Counted from the first letter of the stretch, positions 1 through 7,447 are shown. The stretch: DNA of 14,314 nt from Anaerolineaceae bacterium (GCA_014860845.1 JACZIY010000356.1:1-14314); one strand, 5' to 3'. Notes: a model not told the origin generated them from the sequence alone. Numbers and translations: made by a program.

Positions 1-3000
1 GTATAACAAATAAACAGACAGCAAACTTAATTTACCCAATTCAAAAAAGAGAAAATGAAATTAGTTATTACTCTGAAGCAGATGATTTTGATTCTGTTCT
101 AAAATATATAATTCAAACAAACCTGGTAATCATAAAAAATGACCAGATTCCTCCATCAGTAAAAAAAACCATCACCTCACGATCCAAAAATTTTCCTAAC
201 TCTATGTTAGGCGTTCCAATTAGTATTGGAAATCGTGTTTTAGGAGCGATCCTATTATATGATTTACGGGAAAATAATCGGTTTTCTGATGTTGATTTGC
301 AATACCTATCTGCAATTGGTTCGAAAATGGCTACTGCTTTGGAAAATGCTTTCTTGTTTCAGGAAATGCAATATGCACTATCTGTAATTGAAACGCGTGA
401 ACAATACCAAACACTTATCTCTCAAGCCGTAAAATTTTTAGCCAAATCCGGAACTGGTAACCTGGATAAAGCTTTGGGATTGATGGGAAAAGCTTCGAAT
501 GTGGATCGTGTTTTCTTCGCGCAATCAAACATTGGTGATGAAACCCAAACCTGGTCAATTCAATCCAATTGGAATTCGGTTGACAGATACAATCCATCTC
601 ACCTGACTCCTGAAATCCGTTTTGGGTTTTTTGAAGAATTTATTCCGACATTAATTGAAAAAGGGTTTTTCCAGGTCAACTACGATAATCTAGATCGACA
701 GATTGATGAATGGTTGAGTACTAGAGGAGCTAAATCCATTCTTGTATTAGCAGTAAATAGTGATGATCCAATTCCAGGAATAATCGTACTGGAAGATTTG
801 CACCAAAATCATTATTGGAATGTGGATGAAATTCGATTTCTGGGATTAGTTTCCGAAACATTATCCGGTGTTGTTTCCTTTGAACAAAAAATAATGCATT
901 TAAATAACCAATTGTTAGAGACTGAAACGACCAATATTATTAAAGACCATCTTTTTTGTGCGGCAACCATAGACGAAATTCTTCAGATAGTGATGAAATA
1001 TATCTTTTCATTGGATATCAATGAAAGTGCTTTGTATGTATTTGGGGATACAAAATCAACCAGCCCAGAACATTTTGATGTGGTTGCTAATTGGTCAAAA
1101 GATCCAGATTTTAATCACCCAATTCAAACCCATACTTTCGACCGAAATACCGTGAATTCATTATTTCAGCAGGAATTCCCTACATATTATCCTATTATTA
1201 AAAATGCAAATCTTTCCAACCGAATTCTTCAGTTGTTTTCTCAACTGAATATTTCTTCTCTTGGTATTATTCCACTAAAATCGAAAAGAAGAAAAATTGG
1301 ATCCATTATTTTATGCTCTTCAGATGTTCATGAATTTTCAAAAGAGGAGCAAAATTTAGTGGATGTATTATTAGAGACCATAACGACCTCAATTGAAAAA
1401 TTATTAGACCATGAACACTCTCGTGAAAGTATTTTTGAGAACGTTTTTTTCAAAAAGGTCAATAAACTAGTCAAAATGCAAAATCCACGTGAGATTGTAT
1501 CGTTTTTATCCGAATATATTCATGAGGATTCGGTTGGTGATTGTTCGTTATTCGTTGTTGAAAAAAAAGAAAATCAGAATTCGTTCGAATATTTTGAAAT
1601 AAATAACGAATATTCAATCAATGAAATGTCAACCCTTTATGATGATTGGAAATCAACAAAATTCAATGATCTGTTAAATGAGCTAATAAAATTAAATATT
1701 GATAGTTTTGATAAACTATCTAATTTGAATCTTCAGGATGAAATCACTGAGGAGTTAAAAAAATATAAAATTGAAAGCGGTTATTTCTTCCCTCTTTATT
1801 TTGGCGATCTGATATCAGGTTACATCAACCTTATCTCAAATAAACAGTTGACTATAAATCCAGAAAAAATTTCACATCTTAAATATGCTACAAATGAATT
1901 ATCAATACTTTTAACCAATCGAACAACAATAAGAGATTTTTCACAACTTGACAATAAAATCAATATTGCAGCCAGTATAGTACACGATACGTCATCCATT
2001 CTCGATTTGGATTTATTAATCAAAAATATAGCAAAACAACTACAGGAAAAATTTGGTTTTCTGTCCGTAGCGATTCATGTTTGCAATAATGAAAACAAAT
2101 TACTTGATAGAGCTTCTATTTCATATGAAGGTTATGATGATAACGATCAACTTGCACCAGGATTAAGAGAAAATTCCTATCTGGTCATTTCAGATGTTTT
2201 TGAAAAAGGACAGGCTGTTATATTAAAGGATAATTCAGATCAGAATGAGGATCTTGCCAGTTTAGGAACACAATGGACAAAATCCCAGCTTGTCTTGCCC
2301 CTAAAAATAGGCGATGAAATAATCGGGGTTTTGGATATCCATTCGAGTAAAACCTATGATTTTGAATCGAAAGATTTGCGGTACTACCAGTTATTAGCGG
2401 ATCAAATTGCGATTGAAGTTAAGAATGCTCGATTGTATGAAAATTCACAGAATTTTATTGAAGATATATCCGATATTGACCGAATTAAAAGTCAGTTTTT
2501 AGCAAACATGAGCCATGAATTTCGAACCCCTTTAAATTCAATTATCGGATTTTCTAAGGTAATTCTAACCGGAATAGATGGCCCAATAAATGAGACCCAA
2601 AAACAAGATTTATCGGCAATTCACAGTGCTGGACAATATTTATTAAGGCTGGTCAACGATATTTTGGATATCACCAAAATTGAAGCAGGAACAATGAAAT
2701 TGACAATGACCAGAACCAATATCCCCAATCTGATCAATTCTTTACTTCCAACAGCTGAAAATCTGGTAAAGGACAAAGTTATTAAATTTGAAATTGTCAC
2801 TTCTGAGGATTTACCAGAAATTATTGTGGATCGGGATCGCATTATGCAGGTATTAATGAACCTCATTTCAAATGCTGTGAAATTTACAGAATACGGAAAA
2901 ATTACAATTTCAACTTCTCTTGCCAAAGGATTAGGTAAAAATCAAGAAGTCATGATAACAATTTCTGACACAGGTATGGGGATAGCTCAGGCAGATCAAG

Positions 3001-3179
3001 CGAAATTATTCAAACCCTTCGAACAAGCCACAACAACAGAAAATAGCAGAGCATTTGGCTCAGGTTTAGGATTAGCGATCAGCAAATCTTTGGTCCAACT
3101 CCATCACGGAAGAATTGGTTTGTTAAAGAGTTCACCAGGAAAAGGTTCAACTTTCTTCATTGCTTTACCGGTAAACTAA
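1..3179 (+). CDS. Multi-GAF histidine kinase, 5'-truncated by window edge
   Basis: The reading frame is open from base 3, so the gene begins upstream of the window; the first ATG at 204 lies inside a GAF domain and is not the real start. 1058 residues are visible. The N-terminal part appears to hold five GAF-like segments (approximate visible residues 1-116, 137-295, 309-472, 477-642, 650-815); only the first and last look typical, the middle ones are divergent. A HisKA domain follows with the H-box around His838 (SHEFRTPLNS), then an HATPase domain with N-box Asn957, G1 box DTGMG from Asp989 and G2 box GSGLGLAI at 1019-1026. All catalytic motifs are intact, so it should autophosphorylate. 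I see no transmembrane segment and no receiver domain in the visible part, which suggests a cytoplasmic sensor of small ligands or redox state. No response regulator gene is adjacent. It converges on the hisS/tRNA-His unit. The signal is unknown. Confidence 0.93.
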   Translation, partial: ITNKQTANLIYPIQKRENEISYYSEADDFDSVLKYIIQTNLVIIKNDQIPPSVKKTITSRSKNFPNSMLGVPISIGNRVLGAILLYDLRENNRFSDVDLQYLSAIGSKMATALENAFLFQEMQYALSVIETREQYQTLISQAVKFLAKSGTGNLDKALGLMGKASNVDRVFFAQSNIGDETQTWSIQSNWNSVDRYNPSHLTPEIRFGFFEEFIPTLIEKGFFQVNYDNLDRQIDEWLSTRGAKSILVLAVNSDDPIPGIIVLEDLHQNHYWNVDEIRFLGLVSETLSGVVSFEQKIMHLNNQLLETETTNIIKDHLFCAATIDEILQIVMKYIFSLDINESALYVFGDTKSTSPEHFDVVANWSKDPDFNHPIQTHTFDRNTVNSLFQQEFPTYYPIIKNANLSNRILQLFSQLNISSLGIIPLKSKRRKIGSIILCSSDVHEFSKEEQNLVDVLLETITTSIEKLLDHEHSRESIFENVFFKKVNKLVKMQNPREIVSFLSEYIHEDSVGDCSLFVVEKKENQNSFEYFEINNEYSINEMSTLYDDWKSTKFNDLLNELIKLNIDSFDKLSNLNLQDEITEELKKYKIESGYFFPLYFGDLISGYINLISNKQLTINPEKISHLKYATNELSILLTNRTTIRDFSQLDNKINIAASIVHDTSSILDLDLLIKNIAKQLQEKFGFLSVAIHVCNNENKLLDRASISYEGYDDNDQLAPGLRENSYLVISDVFEKGQAVILKDNSDQNEDLASLGTQWTKSQLVLPLKIGDEIIGVLDIHSSKTYDFESKDLRYYQLLADQIAIEVKNARLYENSQNFIEDISDIDRIKSQFLANMSHEFRTPLNSIIGFSKVILTGIDGPINETQKQDLSAIHSAGQYLLRLVNDILDITKIEAGTMKLTMTRTNIPNLINSLLPTAENLVKDKVIKFEIVTSEDLPEIIVDRDRIMQVLMNLISNAVKFTEYGKITISTSLAKGLGKNQEVMITISDTGMGIAQADQAKLFKPFEQATTTENSRAFGSGLGLAISKSLVQLHHGRIGLLKSSPGKGSTFFIALPVN

Positions 3180-3196
3180 TTGCTTTCTTAAATAGA

Positions 3197-3221
3197 AAAT
3201 TCATGAAAAAATCATGAATTT
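3197..3221. terminator. Candidate bidirectional terminator hairpin
   Basis: A perfect 10-bp inverted repeat (AAATTCATGA and its complement) is separated by five A residues. It sits between two convergent transcripts, 17 bases after the kinase stop codon and just beyond the 3' end of tRNA-His. The arms are AT-rich and the flanking T runs are short, so it would be a weak intrinsic terminator. Its position is the strongest argument. Confidence 0.5.
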
Positions 3222-3223
3222 AT

Positions 3224-3299
3224 TGGGGTGCCTGGACGGTTTCGAACCCTCAACCTCTTCATCCACAGTGAAGCGCTCTGCCGTTGAGCTACAGGCACC
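3224..3299 (-). tRNA. tRNA-His (anticodon GTG), CCA encoded
   Basis: On the minus strand the sequence folds as a tRNA. The acceptor stem GTGCCTG/CAGGCAC has 7 perfect pairs, the D-arm is GCTC/GAGC with a 7-base loop, and the anticodon stem CTTCA/TGAAG encloses loop CTGTGGA, giving anticodon GTG for histidine. The T-loop is TTCGAAA. The extra G at position -1 faces C73, the identity element of tRNA-His, and CCA is encoded. One oddity is a G-G mismatch at the third pair of the T-stem (bases 3249 and 3237). The gene lies 18 bases downstream of hisS on the same strand, so enzyme and cognate tRNA are probably co-transcribed. Confidence 0.95.
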
Positions 3300-3317
3300 A
3301 TAGTGACCAGAATTTTA

Positions 3318-4601
3318 TCACACAGCTAAATCATATGCAAGCTGATCTTTTAAATATGCAACTAAATTTTCAATGAGCACATTTTCCTGTTGGCGAGTTT
3401 TGAGGTTCTTTACAGTAACCTGTCTGTCATTTTTTTCTTCAGGCCCAAGTACTAAAACTATAGGCACACCAATACGATCTGCATATTTGAATTGTTTTTG
3501 TAGTTTTTGATTCTCATTGACAAGAATTGTCGGAATCTCAGCATTTCTCAAAATATTTGCAATTTCCAGGGAGTCTGAATATAAAGTTTCGTCGAAAACA
3601 GTAACCAATACTTTTGCGGAGGTATTTACAAATTCAGGAAGGCATTGGTATTTTTCCATTACCAATCTAAGCATTACATCTCCCATGGCGAATCCTACAC
3701 CTGGCAATAATTCTCCACCGACATCACCTACCAGGTTACCGTAATGACCACCGCCAAGAATTGCACGACCTTCTTTGTCCATATCTCTGGCTTCAAACAC
3801 AACTCCTGTGTAATAGTCCAGACCACGAATAATTTGTGGATCAAATGTCACATACTCTCCAAGGCCCATGCGTTCAAGAATGCCCATAATCAATGCCAAA
3901 TCTTCAGATTCCTTCCAAAGATTCTTATCATTAAGAGCAACTTTTAATCCTTCAAATTGGCTTTGTGTCAGTCCAAGTGAAAGTCCAAATTCCTGCCATT
4001 GTTGGAATGACAATTTATCTTTGCGATCAATCAGACGAAAGACTGACATTTTTAAATCAGGTTGGATTCCCAACTTTTTAAGTACCAAATCCATCAATTC
4101 CCGGTTGTTAATAAAAATCTTGACCTGGTTAGGATTTAAACCAACCTTCTTGAAAAAGGTCGCACAAACCGCAATCAGTTCAGCGTCGCTCTCGGTTGCA
4201 TCTGATCCGAGCATGTCAACATTCCACTGAAAGAATTCACGGGTTCTACCTTTTTGAGGTCGCTCATAACGCCAAAATGGACCGAATGACCACCACCGTT
4301 GTGGAAAAACAAGCTGTTTTTGTTTTTGAGCAATCATTCTTGCCAGCGATGGTGTTAATTCTGGTCTTAATGTGATGAGGTCGCCACCACGATCCGGAAA
4401 TACAAATGCTTGTTCTTTTACCAATTCCTCTCCGGATTTCGCTGCGTATAAATCAATTCTTTCCAGAAATGGTCCGTCATATTCAATATATCCAAACAAT
4501 TGAGAAACTTCCCGCATTTTTCCATAAATCCAGTTTCGAATCGCCATATCCTCTGGATAAAAATCTCGTGTTCCTTTTACGGACGAAATTATCTGTGTCA
4601 T
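3318..4601 (-). CDS. hisS: Histidyl-tRNA synthetase
   Basis: Class II aminoacyl-tRNA synthetase that charges tRNA-His with histidine in the cytoplasm. The 427-residue product is close to the usual length (about 420). It starts with the typical GTRDFYPEDM segment, has motif 2 (FGPFWRYERPQKGRTREFFQ), the HisA-type motif RGLDYYTGVVFE, motif 3 (GVGFAMGDVMLRL) and a C-terminal anticodon-binding domain with FKYADRIGVPIVLVLG. I chose the ATG at 4601 because AGAGAGG lies 6 bases upstream and the conserved N-terminus begins right there. An in-frame TTG at 4694 would add 31 non-conserved residues and coincides with a TTGACA promoter box, so it is unlikely to be a start. The normally conserved GGGRYD-type loop reads GGGHYGNL, with His286 in place of Arg. 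tRNA-His follows directly. No T-box leader is visible. Confidence 0.96.
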   Translation of the reverse strand: MTQIISSVKGTRDFYPEDMAIRNWIYGKMREVSQLFGYIEYDGPFLERIDLYAAKSGEELVKEQAFVFPDRGGDLITLRPELTPSLARMIAQKQKQLVFPQRWWSFGPFWRYERPQKGRTREFFQWNVDMLGSDATESDAELIAVCATFFKKVGLNPNQVKIFINNRELMDLVLKKLGIQPDLKMSVFRLIDRKDKLSFQQWQEFGLSLGLTQSQFEGLKVALNDKNLWKESEDLALIMGILERMGLGEYVTFDPQIIRGLDYYTGVVFEARDMDKEGRAILGGGHYGNLVGDVGGELLPGVGFAMGDVMLRLVMEKYQCLPEFVNTSAKVLVTVFDETLYSDSLEIANILRNAEIPTILVNENQKLQKQFKYADRIGVPIVLVLGPEEKNDRQVTVKNLKTRQQENVLIENLVAYLKDQLAYDLAV

Positions 4602-4607
4602 ACCAAA

Positions 4608-4614
4608 CCTCTCT
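4608..4614 (-). promoter_or_regulatory. Ribosome binding site deciding the hisS start
   Basis: The minus strand reads AGAGAGG followed by six bases and ATG at 4601. This purine-rich Shine-Dalgarno match supports the 427-residue form of HisS over the longer frame. Confidence 0.7.
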
Positions 4615-4630
4615 TTATTTTCAAGTCCAA

Positions 4631-4660
4631 ATAATATCATAAACCTTTTATAGATGTGAA
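4631..4660 (-). promoter_or_regulatory. Candidate sigma-70-type promoter for hisS (proximal)
   Basis: On the minus strand TTCACA (5 of 6 to the -35 consensus) is followed by 18 bases and TATTAT (5 of 6 to the -10 consensus). Transcription would begin near 4624, giving a leader of about 23 bases that contains the AGAGAGG ribosome binding site. This is a sequence match only. Confidence 0.45.
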
Positions 4661-4664
4661 ATTT

Positions 4665-4694
4665 TTTAAATTGATCATAATAGAAGAGTGTCAA
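4665..4694 (-). promoter_or_regulatory. Candidate sigma-70-type promoter for hisS (distal)
   Basis: A perfect TTGACA -35 box on the minus strand (4694-4689) is followed by 18 bases and TTTAAA as a weaker -10. The leader would be about 57 bases. It competes with or supplements the proximal promoter. The -35 box contains the TTG that could be misread as a start codon. Confidence 0.4.
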
Positions 4695-4744
4695 AACTCA
4701 TTGTTTTTATGTGTTTTTTATATCACACTTATTATTAATGAAAT

Positions 4745-4773
4745 TTTTCACAAAGCATATTCTAGGGTAAAAT
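4745..4773 (+). promoter_or_regulatory. Candidate promoter of the DRTGG/CBS-ATPase/PHP operon
   Basis: TTTTCA (4 of 6), 17 bases, then TAAAAT (5 of 6). Transcription would start near 4780, about 30 bases before the ATG at 4813. It is the best -35/-10 pair I find in the divergent hisS region, and it is divergent from the hisS promoters. Confidence 0.45.
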
Positions 4774-4812
4774 AATCAAGTAATATCGATTTTTACTGGA
4801 ATGAAGGTGAAT

Positions 4813-5193
4813 ATGAATTTAGCCGATTTAGTCAATATTGTGGATGGTACTGTATTAACGGATTTGTTTAATAAAAATGAAGTGATTTTAGGCGGATGTG
4901 GTGCCGATTTGATGAGCGATGTTTTGGCCTCAATCGAACCTGGAGCTGTATTACTCACTGGTTTGTGTAATCCACAGGTTATTCGTACAGCTCAAATGGC
5001 AGATGTAGCTGCAGTGGTACTGGTGAGGGGAAAAATACCTCCGGAATCAACAATTGATCTGGCGAATGATGAAGAAATTCCATTGATAACCTCTCCTTTT
5101 GGTATGTTTGAATTATGTGGCCGTTTGTATAAAGCAGGGTTACCAAGTCTCGAAAAGTCAGTATCTGATCAATCAGAATGTGGTTGTGAATAA
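4813..5193 (+). CDS. DRTGG-domain protein (first copy)
   Basis: A small 126-residue protein made of essentially one DRTGG domain: an N-terminal segment LADLVNIVDGTVLTD, then a GCGADLMSDVLA motif, a LLTGLCNPQVIRTAQ helix-start and a PPESTIDLANDEEIPLI segment. DRTGG domains occur as accessory, probably ligand-sensing, domains in phosphotransacetylase-like and CBS proteins; their ligand is not firmly known. The start at 4813 is preferred because AAGG lies 5 bases upstream; an in-frame ATG at 4801 would add four residues but has no spaced ribosome binding site. The C-terminus ends in a Cys-rich tail (ECGCE) that might bind a metal or form a redox switch, which is speculation. First gene of a tight cluster, 14 bases before the CBS-ATPase gene. 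A paralogue lies at 6197-6547. Confidence 0.85.
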   Translation: MNLADLVNIVDGTVLTDLFNKNEVILGGCGADLMSDVLASIEPGAVLLTGLCNPQVIRTAQMADVAAVVLVRGKIPPESTIDLANDEEIPLITSPFGMFELCGRLYKAGLPSLEKSVSDQSECGCE

Positions 5194-5207
5194 AGAATAG
5201 AATCACA

Positions 5208-6200
5208 ATGACTACCAATCCCCCACAAAGAAAGCGAATAATATCAGACCAGGAAGCTGAAAATATTTCTCGTGTAGAGGAACTGGCTTATGAGATAAAA
5301 GTCAATGAGGTTATGACCAGTGATCTGATAAGTTTCTCTCCTGAAATTAAAATGCAGGAAGTTTTGGAAGTTTTTCGCCAAAAAAGGATATCCGGGGCAC
5401 CAATTGTTTCTCCTAGTGGAGATTTAATTGGCGTCATTTCTATGGAAGATTTAATTCGTTGTCTGGTTGATATAGATTTGGATTCAACAATTAATAAGTA
5501 TATGACCACCAAATTGATCACCATTCTTCCCACAGACCCACTAATTGAAGCATCCAAGAGATTTGTATCCACAAATTTTGGCCGACTTCCTGTGGTGGAT
5601 AAAGATCAAAAATTGGTCGGAATGATCACGAAAGGTGATATCAATCGTGGTCTTTTGCGAGCTCTTGAAACGGACTATCATGAAGAAGAAATTCGCAAAT
5701 ATAGAGCAAGTCATTTATTTGAAGATATCGAATCAGATCGTACCAGCCTCATCCTTCGTTATCAGATACAACAGGGAGATTTTGAGATAGGTGGTAAGGC
5801 TTCATCCAATATCAAACGAGCCTTAATTCGGTTGGGTGCGTCCAAACAAATTGCTCGTCGCTGTGGAATCGCCATCTATGAAGCAGAGATGAATCTTATC
5901 ATCCATACAACCGAAGGTGGCGTGTTACGTGTCGAAATAGAACCTCATCAAATATCCATCGATGCGTACGATTATGGTCCGGGTATAAAAGATGTTGATC
6001 TGGCGATGAAACCAGGCTACTCCACTGCAACGGATGCAGTTCGTGAAATGGGGTTCGGAGCTGGAATGGGACTTGTTAACATTTCAAGATGTGTAGATCA
6101 GATGAAACTCGAATCAGTCTGGGGTAAAGGTTCCCGCTTAAAAATGCGGTTATTCCTGGATTCGGAACATAATAAAGAATCGGAGAATCAAAAATCATGA
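5208..6200 (+). CDS. CBS-pair plus GHKL ATPase (anti-sigma-like) protein
   Basis: 330 residues. Two CBS domains (about residues 31-88 and 95-150) form a Bateman module, which usually binds adenine nucleotides. After a charged linker comes a histidine-kinase-like ATPase domain (about 185-317) of the RsbW/anti-sigma type: N-box EAEMN with Asn229, G1 box DYGPG from Asp255, and a GFGAGMG lid motif at 282-288. There is no DHp helix or phospho-acceptor His, so it is not a classical sensor kinase; it may be a serine/threonine protein kinase or a nucleotide-switched binding protein. Its ATG overlaps nothing upstream (14-base gap), and its TGA overlaps the ATG of the next DRTGG gene, implying translational coupling. 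Such proteins recur near [FeFe]-hydrogenase operons in anaerobes; the target is unknown to me. Confidence 0.88.
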   Translation: MTTNPPQRKRIISDQEAENISRVEELAYEIKVNEVMTSDLISFSPEIKMQEVLEVFRQKRISGAPIVSPSGDLIGVISMEDLIRCLVDIDLDSTINKYMTTKLITILPTDPLIEASKRFVSTNFGRLPVVDKDQKLVGMITKGDINRGLLRALETDYHEEEIRKYRASHLFEDIESDRTSLILRYQIQQGDFEIGGKASSNIKRALIRLGASKQIARRCGIAIYEAEMNLIIHTTEGGVLRVEIEPHQISIDAYDYGPGIKDVDLAMKPGYSTATDAVREMGFGAGMGLVNISRCVDQMKLESVWGKGSRLKMRLFLDSEHNKESENQKS

Positions 6201-6547
6201 TTAATTTAGCAACAATTATAGAAAAATTAGATTTAAAGGTACTTACACAAGAAAAAGAATTTTCACAAATTTCAGTTGAGAATGGATACACATCAGATCT
6301 TTTGAGTTGTGTGATGGCCGGGGCACCCAATCAATCTGTATGGGTTACGTTGCAAGCTCATAATAATATAGTTGCCGTCGCTGCTCTTCTGGAGCTGAGT
6401 GCCATCATTATCACAGAAGGTGCCATGCCTGACCAGGCTACTATTCATAAAGCAAATGAAGAAAGTATTACTTTATTACAAACAGAACAAAATTCTTTCC
6501 AAACAGTTGGTAAGTTATGGGAATTAGGGATTAGAGCAGAAAAATAG
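6197..6547 (+). CDS. DRTGG-domain protein (second copy)
   Basis: 116 residues, again a single DRTGG-like domain: LATIIEKLDLKVLTQ at the N-terminus, a YTSDLLSCVMAG segment corresponding to the ADLMSDVLA motif of the first copy, then a LELSAIIITEGAMPDQATIHKA-like stretch and a closing helix. It is clearly paralogous to the gene at 4813 but diverged and without the Cys-rich tail. Its start codon overlaps the stop of the CBS-ATPase gene by four bases (ATGA), so the two are probably translated together and may act as partners. Function unproven; it could be the ligand-sensing subunit that switches the ATPase. Confidence 0.82.
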   Translation: MINLATIIEKLDLKVLTQEKEFSQISVENGYTSDLLSCVMAGAPNQSVWVTLQAHNNIVAVAALLELSAIIITEGAMPDQATIHKANEESITLLQTEQNSFQTVGKLWELGIRAEK

Positions 6548-6555
6548 AGAAGATT

Positions 6556-7314
6556 TTGAAAAAATTTAGAGCTGATTTACACGTGCACACGGTGCTATCT
6601 CCATGTGCAGAAATAGAAATGTTGCCACCTCTGATCATTTCAGAAGCAATTAAATGTGGAATTAATCTGATTGCTATTACGGATCATAATGCTTCTGCAA
6701 ATATTGATGCCGTTCAAAAAGCAGCTCTTGGTTCGGAAATAACTGTACTTCCTGGGATAGAATTACAAACAAAAGAAGAAGTGCATGTACTTTGTCTGTT
6801 TGATACCATTGATCAAATTATGGAATTTCAGAATATCGTCGATCAAAAACTTCCACCGATAATGAACCGTCCTGATTTTTTTGGTGAACAATTGGTCGTG
6901 GATGAAAAAGGAGATTTTATTCGGAAAGAAGAACGTCTTCTCATTACTTCAACTGCCCTCAGTTTAAACGAAGCGTATAATTATGTTAATGAAATTGGTG
7001 GAATTCTCATTCCAGCTCACATCAATCGCAAAGCAAATGGATTATTAGAAATTCTAGGTTTCGTACCGGAAGACATTCCCTTTTTTGCCTTGGAAATTTC
7101 CAGACATATTTCTCCAAGAAAAGCCAAAGAAATATTTCCACAAATTAATTCGTTCGAAATCATTCAAAATGGCGATGTCCACCGATTATCTGAATTTATA
7201 GGTACAACGATGTTTGAAATTGAAAATCCTGTTATTAGTGAAATTAAACTTGCATTAAGAAAAGAAGGAAATCGATCCTATTTTATTGAACCCATAAATC
7301 TTGAAAGGAAGTAA
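6556..7314 (+). CDS. PHP-domain metal-dependent phosphoesterase
   Basis: 252 residues of the PHP superfamily. The metal-binding motifs are all present: HxH (His9, His11) in DLHVHT, ITDHN with Asp43/His44, Glu69 in GIELQT, His77, His155 in PAHINRK and Asp207/His209 in GDVHRL. It should therefore be an active phosphatase or phosphodiesterase with two or three metal ions. The substrate is not predictable from sequence. The start is TTG at 6556; the first conserved residues (DLHVHT) begin at residue 7, and no in-frame ATG lies between the previous gene and that motif. The gene follows the second DRTGG gene after only 8 bases, so it belongs to the same transcript. With an ATPase upstream, it is a candidate reverse enzyme of a phosphorylation cycle, which is inference. 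Confidence 0.88.
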   Translation: MKKFRADLHVHTVLSPCAEIEMLPPLIISEAIKCGINLIAITDHNASANIDAVQKAALGSEITVLPGIELQTKEEVHVLCLFDTIDQIMEFQNIVDQKLPPIMNRPDFFGEQLVVDEKGDFIRKEERLLITSTALSLNEAYNYVNEIGGILIPAHINRKANGLLEILGFVPEDIPFFALEISRHISPRKAKEIFPQINSFEIIQNGDVHRLSEFIGTTMFEIENPVISEIKLALRKEGNRSYFIEPINLERK

Positions 7315-7340
7315 TTTTTATTTTTAAAATAGATAGTGAA

Positions 7341-7353
7341 ATTTGTAACAAAT
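7341..7353. repeat. Short palindrome upstream of NuoE1
   Basis: ATTTGTAACAAAT is a perfect 6+1+6 palindrome in the gap before the redox operon, about 80 bases upstream of the candidate -35 box. It could be an operator half-site arrangement but does not match the Rex consensus as I know it, and a palindrome this short can arise by chance in AT-rich DNA. Confidence 0.2.
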
Positions 7354-7369
7354 CAAGCGCTTATTCTTT

Positions 7370-7407
7370 GGGAATTATGACTTTCAGCAATTTCGAATAA
7401 TGATCCC
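7370..7407. repeat. Imperfect inverted repeat upstream of the redox operon
   Basis: GGGAATTAT at 7370-7378 can pair with ATAATGATCCC at 7397-7407, leaving a two-base bulge and an 18-base loop. No T run follows, so it is not an intrinsic terminator. It lies just before the candidate promoter and may be a protein-binding site or nothing. Confidence 0.22.
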
Positions 7408-7418
7408 ATTAGGTAAAC

Positions 7419-7447
7419 TTGATTAAGGATGAGCGAACAAATTTAAT
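7419..7447 (+). promoter_or_regulatory. Candidate promoter of the NuoE1 operon
   Basis: TTGATT (4 of 6) with 17 bases to TTTAAT (5 of 6). Transcription would start near 7454, giving a short leader with the GGAG ribosome binding site 6 bases before ATG 7472. The 157-base gap is the only large one in the forward gene run, which supports an internal promoter separating the regulatory genes from the redox genes. Confidence 0.5.

Noticed and set aside
3360..4640. Forward-strand open frames opposite hisS
   Set aside because: They lie antisense to a strongly conserved synthetase and show no conserved motifs.
4602..4694. Longer hisS reading frame starting at TTG 4694
   Set aside because: The extra 31 residues are not HisRS-like, the TTG is part of a TTGACA promoter box, and ATG 4601 has its own well-spaced ribosome binding site.
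4602..4800. T-box or other leader riboswitch upstream of hisS
   Set aside because: The leader is short and AT-rich and I find no T-box-like conserved motif or stable terminator/antiterminator pair.
7310..7331. Intrinsic terminator after the PHP gene
   Set aside because: The A/T runs there do not form a stable GC-containing hairpin; the arms are imperfect.
7341..7353. Rex or other known redox-regulator operator
   Set aside because: The palindrome is only 6+1+6 and does not match the TTGTGAA-N-TTCACAA type consensus; it is kept only as a weak repeat.
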